Positions 1 to 10,719 are shown, counted from the first letter of the stretch. The stretch: 38,477 nucleotides of DNA from Verrucomicrobiota bacterium (GCA_021733945.1 JAIPJX010000033.1:1-38477); one strand, 5' to 3'. A program made the numbers and translations. The notes: generated by a model not told the origin, from the sequence alone.

Positions 1-151
1 GCGGAACTTGGGTTAATCTCCTTAGCCTTAGCCCGAGACAAAGCGAGCCGATCTCAGAGATGAGACCACCGACTGGAGAGCCGGATGCGGGAGACCCGCC
101 AGTCCGGTTCGGAGGGAGGGGCGAGGTTTAAACCCTCGTTCCTACCCCTAT
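1..151 (+). mobile_element. Group II intron, 3' end (partial)
   Basis: The window opens inside a group II intron. Domain V lies at 78-110 and a domain VI hairpin with the intron 3' end follows, up to about 151. No part of an intron-encoded reverse transcriptase can be read in the first 77 bases, so the ORF, if present, is to the left of the window. The bases before domain V would be the tail of domain IV. The intron reads in the plus direction and ends about 230 bases beyond the convergent DUF1501 gene. I am sure of the element type but not of its subclass or of whether it is mobile. Confidence 0.8.
78..151 (+). ncRNA. Group II intron domains V and VI
   Basis: Domain V starts GAGCCGGA and closes with TCCGGTTC, an eight-pair stem with one G-U. 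Inside it is a GCGG/CCGC-type helix capped by a GAGA loop, and a two-base bulge. This is the catalytic domain V layout at the usual 33-34 nt. Domain VI follows with a GAGG/CCTC-type stem. An unpaired A at 144, seven bases before the end at CCCCTAT (151), fits the branch-point adenosine. The exact 3' splice site could be off by one or two bases. Confidence 0.78.
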
Positions 152-379
152 CTCTGCCGCGCGCACTCCAAAACACCGTCGGCCGAATCAGGTGAGTGAA
201 GAATTCTCCCGCAGAGACGCAGAGACGCAGAGGGGGGAGTGGATTTTTTCGTTGCGTCTCCGGTTACGCCAGCGCTGCCTGGCGGTTCTGTTCGATTGAA
301 AGGTATCGAAGATGCAGATGATTCGTGCAGCATCTGGTCACGCAGCGGCGGGCGGAGCGAGCCCGAGCTCCGGGGCGTT
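152..379. other. Spacer between intron and DUF1501 gene
   Basis: No gene is supported here. The spacer holds an octamer repeat at 211-232 and lies downstream of the DUF1501 stop on the minus strand. I saw no clear terminator hairpin with a T run. Confidence 0.5.
211..232. repeat. Octamer tandem repeat GCAGAGAC
   Basis: GCAGAGAC occurs as two full units and a partial third (period 8). A related octamer, GCGAAGAC, is repeated three times at 30891-30914. Both look like short dispersed intergenic repeats rather than coding sequence. Confidence 0.7.
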
Positions 380-1857
<1,478 letters not shown>

Positions 1858-1858
<1 letters not shown>

Positions 1859-4569
1859 CAATCCAGAAACTGGAATTCGGTGGAACCGAGGAGTGCCTGG
1901 CAAAAATAAAGCAGGGCACCCCGTTTCTCAGGGGCGGTGTCCCCAGCCCGTTTTTCCGGTGGAAAGGAATCGAGAAACTGGATGGCTCGTTCCGTTTCAT
2001 GCGCCGTGGGTGCGCGCCCGAGCGCCATCCGGTAAGCCCGGGGGATTGTGTCCGCAGGGTCGCCGGATGTATCCCTCTGCAACCGGTCGGCCCACAGGCG
2101 TGATTGAGTCAGCACAAATTCGCTGTTCATCAGGAAGAGTGCCTGGGTGGCGGCGGTGGTGGTGTGCCGTTTTCCAGCCAAAGTATGAGGATCCGCAAAG
2201 TCGAAGATTCGGAACATCTCATTCACATTGTTTCGGGAAATCGAGAGGTAGACGCTCCGGCGCGGAGGCGGGGGTTGGAGACCCTGGTCCTCCACAACCC
2301 CGATGGGACTGCCGACCGGGAGTGCGGGGCCGCCCTGGGTGAGGTCAAGGTTGCCACTGACGCTGAGAATGGCGTCCCGCAACGCTTCGACGTCGAGGCG
2401 GCGGCGGTTCATCCGCCAGAGCAGGCGGTTGTCGGGATCAATCGCATCTGCCTGGGCATTGAAATCAGAGCTCATTCGATAGGTGTTCGACAGAACGATG
2501 GTTCGTATCAGTTGCTTGAGAGACCAACCTTCGTTGATGAACCTCCCGGCAAGGTGATCCAGGAGCTGTGGATGCGAAGGGGGTTCGCCGAGAAAACCGA
2601 AATTGTCCGGTGTGTCGACCAGTCCCCGGCCGGTCAAGTATCCCCAGACCCGGTTGACGGCGACGCGCGCCGTCAGAGGGTTGTCCGGACTGGCGATCCA
2701 GTTCGCCAGGTCCAGGCGACCGCTTCGGTCTGAAGGGATCGGTTCCCAGGGTTGTCCCCGGGCCAGCACCTTCAGAAAACCGCGCGGCACCTCCGGGCCC
2801 AGGCGGTCGACGTCGCCGCGAATGTTGACCCGGGCGTCGGCGGGGGAGCCTTCCTGAACCGCCATGGCCATGGGCGCGGGATCGGGTGCCTCGCTCTGGA
2901 GCTCGGCGTATCGGGATAGCAGCTGATAGTAGTCCAGCGCGAGTGTCATGGGTTGGGCCGACATGACGGGCGCATCGGAGGCTTCCATGTTCCCGGTGCC
3001 TTGTGCCATCAGCGTGGCCTCCTCGCTCATGCGCTGCAACTCGAGTTTCCATTCAGCGATTGGAACAAATTGCACGGCGTCCACGGTCACGAATCCGCGG
3101 GTTCCGGTGTTGGAGATCTCGACCCATCCATTGGTGCCGGATTCGAATTCGAAGGTGCCGAGCAAAACAAAGGCCTTTTGGAGCCTGGGCTTTAGTTTCT
3201 GGTTGACCGCCGCGGTGTGATTGGTTGTGCCGGTGTGGATGGCGACAGGGACATTGTCGGCCCGGTTTGGAAAGGGGGTGTAGGAGACCAACACCTCGTA
3301 GCTTCCCGTATGCGGCAGTACCGGAACAAACCTCGCGGACATCCTTCCCTTCTGCGAATTGGCGTCGTGCAGGTAATTCTTATCGACGTAATTGGTGGAT
3401 CCAATTGATTCCTTCCAGCGTCCGGTCAATTGTGCTGATTCGTTGTCCACCACGATGCCCGGGAGTTTGGAGGATCGTATTCCACCCGGAACCTCGCGAA
3501 CGGTGCGCATGGTTTCCACGATGCGGTTGAGGGATTGCGCGTGCGCTTCAATGGCCTCCGCCTGCGCGCGCGAAGCAAGGGGACGTTCCATCCACCGCGT
3601 GGCCGCGGGACCCTGCTGCGCATTGCTCGAGAGCGTTGCCGTGCTGGTGAAGATGCCGGCCATGGCATAATAATCGGTCGTTGGAATGGGATCGTATTTG
3701 TGATCGTGACAGCGTGCGCAGCTGACGGTCAGACCGAGAAACGCGCGGGTTGTGATGTCGATCTGTTCGTCGGCGACATCCATGGTGAGCTTGGTCCGAT
3801 CCGGTTCGCTCAGTGCCTTGGGCCCGAGCACGAGGAACCCGGTGGCTGTGAGGTGATTGAAGCGTTCGGCGTCATCGTTTGCCGGAAGGAGGTCCCCCGC
3901 CAGTTGTTCGCGGATGAAGCGGTCGAACGGTTTGTCCTGATTAAACGCTTCAATCACGTAATCGCGATACCGCCAGGCATTGTTGTAAGGCAGGTTCTGC
4001 TCGAGTCCGTTCGAGTCGGCGTATCTGGCGACATCCAGCCAGTGCCGGCCCCAGCGTTCCCCGAACCGGGGCGATTCAAGCAGGCGATCGACCTGGTTTT
4101 CAAACGCTCCGGGCGATGGGTCGGACAGAAACCCGGCCAGTTCTTCCGGTGACGGGGGCAACCCGATCAGGTCGAAATAGACCCGACGGAGCAGGGTGCC
4201 CGGAGCTGCGGGGGGTGCCGGCGACAGATGTCGGGCTTCGAGCGTGGAGAACACAAAACGATCGATGGCATCCCTTGGCCAACCGTTCATGGGTGCTCCG
4301 GGAATGCGAGGTGAAGCAATGGGCTGGAAAGCCCAGTGGTCGGATGCAGGGGACGCGGGGGATGCAGGGGCGGCTGAGAGATGGCAGAGGCCCGCTGCTG
4401 AAAGAGAACACCCAATCAACCAACCGAACACGCGGCGCGCCAGGAGGAGGCAAAACCCAGGACGGCGGGCAGCCTGGAGCGGGGGAACACCCACGGAGCG
4501 ATCGCCTTGACCGTGTTCCCCGAAACGGAATTGAGCGCTTCCCCTGTTGCTTTGGGGATTAGTCAGCAT
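1858..4569 (-). CDS. DUF1549/DUF1553 protein with golvesin-like insert
   Basis: This 903-residue exported protein is of the planctomycete PSCyt2/PSD1 type. A hydrophobic segment near residues 37-62 is a probable signal sequence behind an unusually long polar leader; an internal GTG at residue 26 is a possible alternative start. DUF1549 spans about 95-310 and contains CARCHDHKYDP at 284 (a CxxCH haem-type motif). A golvesin/xanthan-lyase-like beta domain covers about 375-500 (TGSYEVLVSYTP, GFVTVDAVQF). DUF1553 fills about 620-890 (NPLTARVAVNRVWGYLTGRG, NTYRMSS). The N-terminal cytochrome c domain often found in this family is absent. The gene lies 4 bases after the hemerythrin-like gene and overlaps DUF1501, so the three probably form an operon. 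A role in polysaccharide breakdown has been proposed for such pairs but is not proven. Confidence 0.9.
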
Positions 4570-4573
4570 TGCC

Positions 4574-5053
4574 TCAGTCGGTCATTGGGATGGGGACATG
4601 GGCGATGGGTGAAGTGCGTTGTTCTTCCCAGCGTTTTCCCAACAGAGCGAGTGACTTGGCGCTAAGTTGGCGTTCGGCAAGCGGAAAGACGATGCGTTCT
4701 TCCTTGTCAAAATGTTTTCTCGAAAGGTGGACGGCGCTGAGCAGGAGTTTCCTGGCATCGGGCAGACGCCGGGTGGTCCGGAGTTTCGCCAGATCACGGT
4801 CGATTTCCTCGTGCTCCTCGTGAAAATTCTCGGCCTGGCCCAGGTGGGAAAAGCTCGGTTCCAGGGGTTCGATCAGCAGTTGGTCCTCGACCTGGGAATG
4901 GGTTTGAAGCATTGATCCGAGCAGGCGCGCTAATCCCTTGATTTCCGCAATGGTCTTGATGCTTGGAACCGCCCGTTCGACATAATCGAAAAGATTGTGA
5001 AAAACGACGTGTTCCGCCAGTAGTGCCTCGGTGATTTTCATAGCTTTCGTCAT
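4574..5053 (-). CDS. Hemerythrin-like HHE cation-binding protein
   Basis: A 159-residue, probably cytoplasmic four-helix protein with the His/Glu pattern of hemerythrin HHE domains: AEHVVFH near the N-terminus, THSQVEDQLL in helix 2, HEEHEEID in helix 3 and HFDKEERIVFPLAE in helix 4. These side chains would bind a di-iron centre, for O2/NO sensing or storage. A second ATG four codons in (5041) could be the true start; neither has a clear ribosome-binding site. It is the first gene of the group running into the DUF1549/DUF1553 and DUF1501 genes. A redox or oxygen link to the CxxCH protein downstream is a guess from position. Confidence 0.85.
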   Translation of the reverse strand: MTKAMKITEALLAEHVVFHNLFDYVERAVPSIKTIAEIKGLARLLGSMLQTHSQVEDQLLIEPLEPSFSHLGQAENFHEEHEEIDRDLAKLRTTRRLPDARKLLLSAVHLSRKHFDKEERIVFPLAERQLSAKSLALLGKRWEEQRTSPIAHVPIPMTD

Positions 5054-5143
5054 CAGTCTACCCGCGTATTTCGGGAGCGCGAGTCAGAATTACCGGGATC
5101 GGCGGCGAGGCTGCGCTCTGCCGTCGTGATTTCCAGACGGACT

Positions 5144-6589
5144 TCAGGTTTTGGCGGGTTCTGGGGAGAGGGTTGTGCGGGTCGCATCCACTTTCCGGCG
5201 CAGATTCGTTGCCGCATTCACGGTTTGTCCGATGACCTGCGCGATGTCCTGTTCGCCGTCGATCCGGGTCAGAAGTCCGGCCGATTCGTAGAATTGGATC
5301 AACGGCTCGGTTTGCGCGTGAAACGTACTCAAACGAGCGCGCACGGTCTCGGGTCGGTCGTCGTCGCGGTGATACAGTTCGCCCCCGCAACCGTCGCAGA
5401 TTCCGGGAGACTGAGGGGGTTTGAACCTGAGATGGAACGGTGCCTGGCAGGCACGGCAGATCATTCGTCCGCCAAGACGGCTGACAATCTCTTCGTCCGA
5501 AACCTGAATATAGAGCACGCCGGTCAACTCACGATCCTGTTCCCGGAGGATATCCCCCAGGGCCTCGGCCTGATGGAGGGATCGTGGAAATCCGTCGAGA
5601 ATAAAGCCCGTCCGGGTGTCTTCGTGACAGAGACGCTCATGCACCATGGCATCGGTGACATCGTCTGGAACGAGATCGCCACGGTTCATGAACTCGCGCG
5701 CCAAGAGGCCGAGGGGCGTGCCCTTCTTGAGGTGCATCCGGAACAGGTCCCCGGTCGCGACATGAGTCAGGGAAAGTTCCCTGCTGAGTACTTCGGCCTG
5801 GGTGCCCTTGCCGGATCCCGGGGCACCCAGGAGGACGATGTCGAGGGTCGGAGGGCGTTCGGCGATGAGGAGGGTGGGGCTGTGCGGGGCGGGAAGAATT
5901 TCAGACAAATCTGCTTTTGACGCGAAGCGTGCCGTTTGATTCTGGAGCGATTCGACAGTCTGAATGAGTTCCTGGCCCACGGCATCGATCGGTTGTGCGC
6001 CATTGATGATGATCAGGGATTGGCGCTGCTGGAATGCGTCGATCAGGGGTGCCGTGGCGCGGTGGAAATTCTTGAGTCGTATGGACAGGATTTCGGGATG
6101 ATCGTCGGTTCTTCGGAACAGATGTTCTCCGGCACACGATCCCTCCGGGCAGGTTTGGAAGGGGTGCGTTTTGTCGTGGAAAGGAGCATGGCATTTACGG
6201 CATACCCGGCGTCCAGCGAGCCGGGCGACAATTTCCTGGTCGGGTATGTGCAGGTAAAGGAGAGCCGCCAGGGTGCGCCCCGAAGCTCGAAAGATACGTT
6301 CCAGGAAATGGGACTGGGTCAGGGTCCTGGGAAAGCCATCGAGCAGGGCACCCTTGTCTGAAGGCACCTGCGCGAGCCGGTTCTCGATCATGGAGTCCAC
6401 CAGATCGTCGGGAACCATGTCTCCGCGCGCGAGGTAGGTCTTGGCTGCGAGTCCCAGTCTGGTCTCCTGGTGCAGGTTGTCGCGAAAGAGATCGCCTGTC
6501 GAGATGTGGACGAGGTTGAAACGTTCGACCAGCAACGGTACGTGGGTGCCCTTGCCGGCTCCGGAGGGTCCAATCAATGCAATGTTCAT
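5144..6589 (-). CDS. adk: Tandem (fused) double adenylate kinase
   Basis: One 481-residue frame contains two full adenylate kinases (ATP + AMP to 2 ADP), where the usual enzyme is about 215 residues. Domain 1 (1-215) has the P-loop GPSGAGKGT at 7, STGDLFRDN, LLDGFPRT and RTDDHPE. Domain 2 (about 249-462) has GAPGSGKGTQ at 255, ATGDLFR, ILDGFPRS and RDDDRPE. Both LID regions carry four cysteines: C130, C133, C147 and C152 in domain 1 (last pair spaced CX4C, unusual), and C378, C381, C398 and C401 in domain 2 (normal CX2C). The start at 6589 (MNIALIG) is chosen because it fits the first beta strand; an upstream in-frame ATG at 6697 would add an unrelated 36-residue leader. Catalytic residues look intact in both halves, so both may be active. 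It appears monocistronic. Confidence 0.93.
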   Translation of the reverse strand: MNIALIGPSGAGKGTHVPLLVERFNLVHISTGDLFRDNLHQETRLGLAAKTYLARGDMVPDDLVDSMIENRLAQVPSDKGALLDGFPRTLTQSHFLERIFRASGRTLAALLYLHIPDQEIVARLAGRRVCRKCHAPFHDKTHPFQTCPEGSCAGEHLFRRTDDHPEILSIRLKNFHRATAPLIDAFQQRQSLIIINGAQPIDAVGQELIQTVESLQNQTARFASKADLSEILPAPHSPTLLIAERPPTLDIVLLGAPGSGKGTQAEVLSRELSLTHVATGDLFRMHLKKGTPLGLLAREFMNRGDLVPDDVTDAMVHERLCHEDTRTGFILDGFPRSLHQAEALGDILREQDRELTGVLYIQVSDEEIVSRLGGRMICRACQAPFHLRFKPPQSPGICDGCGGELYHRDDDRPETVRARLSTFHAQTEPLIQFYESAGLLTRIDGEQDIAQVIGQTVNAATNLRRKVDATRTTLSPEPAKT

Positions 6590-6723
6590 AAGGCCGAGTA
6601 GGAAATGCCAGCGCTGACAATGGCAACAGTCTGATCCTGGTTTGAATGGGCGACTTTGATCTTTATCAAATGCATCCGCACGAAAGTGTAGATGCACGCA
6701 GGCCCGCCGGACAACGGAATTGT

Positions 6724-6756
6724 TCGCAAAACCCGGGCTGTTCGGGAGCAGCCCGG
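6724..6756 (-). terminator. Probable intrinsic terminator after pilB
   Basis: Stem CCGGGCTG (6733-6740) pairs perfectly with CAGCCCGG (6749-6756) around an 8-base loop. On the minus strand it is followed by GGGTTTTG, a short T run. It lies just past the stop of the pilB-type gene at 6770 and would end that operon before the adenylate kinase gene. Confidence 0.55.
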
Positions 6757-6769
6757 CGGCGTGTCGTGC

Positions 6770-8503
6770 TCAATGAGCGGAGGTCAGAAGCAGCACCTGT
6801 TCCAGCGTGGAGACTCCCTCGCGGGCTTTGTCCAGTGCGACCATGCGCAGTGTTTTCATGCCCTGTTGAATGGCGGTTTTACCAATTTCCATCGCGCTGC
6901 AACGATCGATCACCAGCTTGCGGATTTCGTCACTGACGGTCATTGCTTCGATGATGGCGGCGCGTCCCGCGTATCCGCTCTCCTTGCAACGATCGCATCC
7001 GCGGCCCCGGAAAAGCGTCGCTCCCTTGAAGGTGTCCGGGTCGATGCCCAGATCGTCGTACATTTTTTGGGGGTAGCTCACAGGCTCCTTGCAGACCGGG
7101 CAGATCCGGCGCATGAGGCGCTGGGCGCACGCGAGGATGACGGACGATGAAATGAGGAACGGAGCGATGCCCATGTCATCGAGTCGGGAGATGGCCCCCG
7201 GGGCGTCGTTGCAGTGCATCGTGCTGAGCACCTGATGTCCGGTGAGGGCGGCCTCGACCGCGATCTCGGCGGTTTCTTCATCCCGGATCTCACCGATCAT
7301 CAAAATGTCCGGATCCTGTCGGAGGATGGATCGGAGGGCGGCGGCGAAGGTCAGTCCAATCTCCTTTTTTACAGGCACCTGGTTGATGCCGGGGATTTGG
7401 AATTCAACCGGGTCTTCCACCGTGACGATGTTGTAATCGGGATTGTTCAACTCGTTCAGCGCCGAATAGAGCGTGGTGGTTTTACCGGAACCGGTGGGGC
7501 CTGTGACCAGGAGCAGGCCGTGGGGTGCATCGACGGCGACCTTGAACCGTTTGAGAGTGGCATCATCCATGCCCAGTTTCTCGATGCTCGCCGAGAGGTT
7601 TGACTTGTCGAGCACACGGAGCACGCATTTTTCGCCGTGCACGGTTGGGAGGAAGGAAACGCGCAGATCGATGTCCTTGGCTCCGACGCGCATTCGGATG
7701 CGTCCGTCCTGGGGCAGTCGGCGTTCCGCGATGTCCAGATTGCTCATGATCTTCAGGCGCGAGGTCAACGCGATCTGAAGGTTTTTGGGCGGCGGTTGGG
7801 CGTCGATCAAGGCCCCATCGATGCGGTACCGGAGCCGGACGGATTTTTCGAACGGCTCGATGTGGATGTCGCTGGCGCGGTCGCGAACCGCCTGCACGAG
7901 GATGAGGTTGGCCAGTTTGATCACGGGGCCTTCCTCGGTGGAGGCGGCGAGTTGATCGGGGCTCAAATCCTCGCTTGGTTCCGAGGACAACTGAAGATTT
8001 TCCGCATCCGCCTCGAGGTCGGCCTGTTGCTGCGCCTCGATGATGTCCTGCATGCTCGTCGACCGGGAATCAAAGCTGTTGATTTTTTCAACCAGCGCCT
8101 TTTCCGAGGCGATCAACGGCACTATCTCGAGGTTGGTATTGCGCCGGACGTCGTCCAGCGCCAGAACATTCAGGGGATCGGCCATCGCGAGGAACAGCCG
8201 GTTGTCGAGGCGGGAGACGGGGAGGATTTTGTGCGTGAGGGCCATCTCCTTGGAAACCAAACCAAGGACCTCGGGGTGAATCCCGATGCGTGCGAGGTTC
8301 ACCGGGGGTGTGTTGAGCACCCGGCCCATCGACACCACCATGTCCATCTCGTTGATGTAGGATTTTTCAAGAATGAGTTTCAGGAGGCGTGTGCCCTCCC
8401 TCTTCTGCTGCTCAAGCAACTCCTCCACCTGCTGGGGCGAGAGAAATCCGTCCTCGACCAGGGCGTCGGCGATTCGTTCTCCAAAAGTTTTGACGGGAGC
8501 CAT
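6770..8503 (-). CDS. pilB: PilB/GspE-type secretion/pilus assembly ATPase
   Basis: A 577-residue cytoplasmic hexameric ATPase that powers type IV pilus extension or type II secretion. The N-terminal MshEN/GspE-N domain covers about 10-140 and is followed by a charged linker. The core has GPTGSGKTTT (Walker A, 335), an Asp box around TVEDPVEF, DILMIGEIRD (Walker B, 399) and the His box TGHQVLSTMH. A zinc-binding four-cysteine module is formed by CPVC (468) and CDRC (503), as in the PilB/GspE group. It starts 7 bases after the companion gene upstream and is followed by a terminator-like hairpin. No pilin or other pilus gene is visible here, so pilus versus type II secretion cannot be decided. 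Symbol pilB is a best fit. Confidence 0.92.
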   Translation of the reverse strand: MAPVKTFGERIADALVEDGFLSPQQVEELLEQQKREGTRLLKLILEKSYINEMDMVVSMGRVLNTPPVNLARIGIHPEVLGLVSKEMALTHKILPVSRLDNRLFLAMADPLNVLALDDVRRNTNLEIVPLIASEKALVEKINSFDSRSTSMQDIIEAQQQADLEADAENLQLSSEPSEDLSPDQLAASTEEGPVIKLANLILVQAVRDRASDIHIEPFEKSVRLRYRIDGALIDAQPPPKNLQIALTSRLKIMSNLDIAERRLPQDGRIRMRVGAKDIDLRVSFLPTVHGEKCVLRVLDKSNLSASIEKLGMDDATLKRFKVAVDAPHGLLLVTGPTGSGKTTTLYSALNELNNPDYNIVTVEDPVEFQIPGINQVPVKKEIGLTFAAALRSILRQDPDILMIGEIRDEETAEIAVEAALTGHQVLSTMHCNDAPGAISRLDDMGIAPFLISSSVILACAQRLMRRICPVCKEPVSYPQKMYDDLGIDPDTFKGATLFRGRGCDRCKESGYAGRAAIIEAMTVSDEIRKLVIDRCSAMEIGKTAIQQGMKTLRMVALDKAREGVSTLEQVLLLTSAH

Positions 8504-8510
8504 GGAAATA

Positions 8511-9389
8511 TCAGCGGAAAGTTTTGCGGAGGAGTTTCACGAGTTCCGGGGGGGAAGCGATGTACCAAACAAACCGGTTGGCCTTGGAGACCTGACGGTT
8601 GTAATTTTCCAACTCATAGGTGGCGCGTTCGTTGAACGGATTGGAGGTGGCGACCAGGATCGTCTTGCTCATCCGGTCAAAGGGAAGAATGCACCATCGC
8701 AGGCAGATGTCCCTCGGAAAGCCCCGGGCCAATTCCAGGTCAACGTCGTATTTTTCGAGCGGCAGATAACAGAGGTGGGAACGTTCGGCGATCAGCCGGA
8801 GCGCGGTGTCGAGCGGCAGGATTTGCTTGTCGACGAGCGTTTGCAGGAAAGGGTCGCCCGGTTCCTTGAGGGTCTCCGCCGGATCGGGGGAGGTCCAATG
8901 GGTGTCAAAATCGTTTGGGGCAATGTGTTTGCCGTCGACGAACACCTTGCGCATGGCGGTGCGCCCGTCATCGAGGTTTTTCAGGGCCGAAACCACTCCG
9001 GAGTCGGCCCTTGATTCGACGCTTGGAATGGACTCGGGCTCCAGTTCCGGGGAGGGTTCGGGTGCCGGCTCGGGAGGCGGGTTCGTGAACGAGAGGGTCC
9101 GGTTCTCGATGGAAGCCAGTGCGTTGCGGACTTCCGGGTCCTCGGGAGCCGACTGAAGGATGCTTTCGTATTCGAGGATAGCGGATGAGAGCTTGCCGGT
9201 CTGGACGTAGGCGTCTGCGATCCGTTTTGCGGTCGCAACGGCCTCCTTCTGCCGGTTCAGCTTGAAATAAGCTTCCTTGAGAATCTCCAGGGACTCGCTG
9301 TCGAGAGGATTGGATTGGGTGACCACCTCGAACATCTCGATGGTCTGGATCGCCAGCGCCTCTTCCTCTGCCGGCAAAGACGCTGTCAT
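8511..9389 (-). CDS. TPR protein with GspE-N-like domain
   Basis: This 292-residue protein has TPR-like helices in the first 100 residues (LDSESLEILKEAYFKLNRQ, then SAILEYESILQSAPEDPEV). A Pro/Glu-rich linker follows (about 105-125), then a C-terminal region of about 150 residues resembling the MshEN/GspE N-terminal domain: DPFLQTLVDKQILPLDTALR, PRDICLRWCILPFDR, then TILVATSNPFNERA. It has no ATPase motifs. It sits directly before the pilB-type gene in the same operon, so it probably docks on the ATPase or a regulator such as a c-di-GMP-linked partner. That role is inferred. No signal peptide is seen, so it should be cytoplasmic. Confidence 0.75.
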   Translation of the reverse strand: MTASLPAEEEALAIQTIEMFEVVTQSNPLDSESLEILKEAYFKLNRQKEAVATAKRIADAYVQTGKLSSAILEYESILQSAPEDPEVRNALASIENRTLSFTNPPPEPAPEPSPELEPESIPSVESRADSGVVSALKNLDDGRTAMRKVFVDGKHIAPNDFDTHWTSPDPAETLKEPGDPFLQTLVDKQILPLDTALRLIAERSHLCYLPLEKYDVDLELARGFPRDICLRWCILPFDRMSKTILVATSNPFNERATYELENYNRQVSKANRFVWYIASPPELVKLLRKTFR

Positions 9390-9556
9390 AAGTTTGGTCC
9401 GATTAAATTCATGCTTGCATCGACCCCTGGGACTTTCCGGGGTTTCCTGCGTGGCACCTTAAACGCCAGTTCCCGGCAAGGCAATCCTGCTTCGCAGCCG
9501 GGATCTTGAACAGGAGCGTTGGCAGGTGGGCTCCCGAACTGGTAGCCTTGCCCCGC
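9390..9556. promoter_or_regulatory. Divergent spacer upstream of pilB operon and ubiE
   Basis: This spacer separates the divergent minus-strand pilB operon and plus-strand methyltransferase gene and must hold promoters for both. An inverted repeat CCCGGC/GCCGGG with a long loop lies near 9472-9504. No convincing -35/-10 pair could be picked. Confidence 0.35.
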
Positions 9557-10309
9557 ATGGTGAACAAATACTACGTAACCGACGGCGCGCGGGCGGATGG
9601 TGTCCGGCAGTTGTTCACCAGCATTGCGCCCCAGTACGATCGCATCAACGACCTGCAGAGTTTTGGTCTGCACCGGATTTGGAAGCGGCGCATGCGGCGG
9701 TTGGCGGCGGCCGGAGAGGAAACCTTCGCTCTGGATCTCTGTTGCGGGACGGGTGATGTGGCGCTGGGGATGGCCAGGAGCGGAGCACGGGTCCTTGGAA
9801 TTGATTTCGTGTTCCCGATGCTCGAACGAGCCCGTTGGCGGGTCCAGAGGGCCGGAGGGACGGGCGGGCGTGTTTCCCTGATTCAAGGCGACGCGCTGGC
9901 GATTCCGTGCCCGGCGGGGGCGTTCGATGTCGTGACGATGAGTTATGGTCTCCGGAATCTGGCGGATTTCGAAGCGGGGTTGCGTGAGGTGTGCCGGGTT
10001 CTCAAACCGGGCGGGCGCCTGGTGATCCTCGATTTCGGAAAACCGGAAAACCGACTCTGGCGATCGATGTATTTCAGTTACCTGCGATTGGTCGTTCCGG
10101 TCTTTGGGCGGCTCTTCTGCGGCGATTCCGATGCGTATCGTTACATCCTCGAATCCCTCAACGCGTATCCGGCCCGGAGCGGCATTGAACAGATGCTGGC
10201 CGGCAACGGGTTCGGATGCGTCGAGAGCGCCGATCTTCTCGGAGGGGTGATGCACCTGACGGCCGCCGAGAAACAGGGGCAGACCGCGTCGCTTTTCGCA
10301 GACCTTTAG
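9557..10309 (+). CDS. ubiE: UbiE/MenG quinone C-methyltransferase
   Basis: A 250-residue SAM-dependent methyltransferase of the UbiE/MenG family, which methylates demethylmenaquinone (or the ubiquinone precursor) in the last steps of quinone synthesis. Family marks are the opening IAPQYDRINDLQSFGLHRIW, SAM motif I LDLCCGTGDVAL, the stretch FDVVTMSYGLRNLADFEAGL and GGRLVILDFGKP. Near the end, SLNAYPARSG fits the family motif. The start at 9557 (MVNKYY) was chosen over 9506 because the extra residues do not fit the family. Its stop overlaps that of the convergent YcfL-like gene (TTAG). Menaquinone is the more likely quinone for this kind of bacterium, which is inference. Confidence 0.92.
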   Translation: MVNKYYVTDGARADGVRQLFTSIAPQYDRINDLQSFGLHRIWKRRMRRLAAAGEETFALDLCCGTGDVALGMARSGARVLGIDFVFPMLERARWRVQRAGGTGGRVSLIQGDALAIPCPAGAFDVVTMSYGLRNLADFEAGLREVCRVLKPGGRLVILDFGKPENRLWRSMYFSYLRLVVPVFGRLFCGDSDAYRYILESLNAYPARSGIEQMLAGNGFGCVESADLLGGVMHLTAAEKQGQTASLFADL

Positions 10310-10719
10310 CGGGCCTGGCGCACGCGGATCGTGTACTTGCGGGCCTTTGCATTCATTGAGATGAAGCGGACCGACTTTTGTTCGTTCTCCGCAAGGATCA
10401 GGGTCTGGAATGGCGTGGAATCGGTTACAAATCCCTGTTCGTCCTTGAATTCACAATTGATCTGAACCTGGATTCGGCGGTTTTCCCGGTTCCGTACGTT
10501 GGCAGCCACTTCCAGACGTCCGTCCTCGTGAAGGCGTTCCTGGATTCCGCTGCTCGTTACCGAACGCTGCGTTGCTTTGTCGAGGAGAACAAAATTCGCG
10601 CTGTTTTCGAGGTCATACTTGGTGGTGTTCTTCGGGGCGGAAGCCCCTCCGGTGGCGCATCCGGACAGAAGCAGGGCTGCACAAAAGAGTCCACCAATCG
10701 AGAGTGTCCATGTTTTCAT
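10306..10719 (-). CDS. YcfL-like lipoprotein (DUF1425)
   Basis: A 137-residue lipoprotein: signal peptide with lipobox LLLSGC (Cys about 21), then a small beta domain of the YcfL/DUF1425 family with phrases such as RLEVAANVRNRENRRIQVQI, CEFKDEQGF and LILAENEQKSVRFIS. The domain is transthyretin-like and probably periplasmic or outer-membrane anchored. It is the last gene of a three-gene lipoprotein operon and its start overlaps the preceding stop by four bases (ATGA). In gammaproteobacteria ycfL lies beside lpoB, matching this order. Its function is unknown; support of a cell-wall synthase activator is an inference. Confidence 0.83.
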   Translation of the reverse strand: MKTWTLSIGGLFCAALLLSGCATGGASAPKNTTKYDLENSANFVLLDKATQRSVTSSGIQERLHEDGRLEVAANVRNRENRRIQVQINCEFKDEQGFVTDSTPFQTLILAENEQKSVRFISMNAKARKYTIRVRQAR

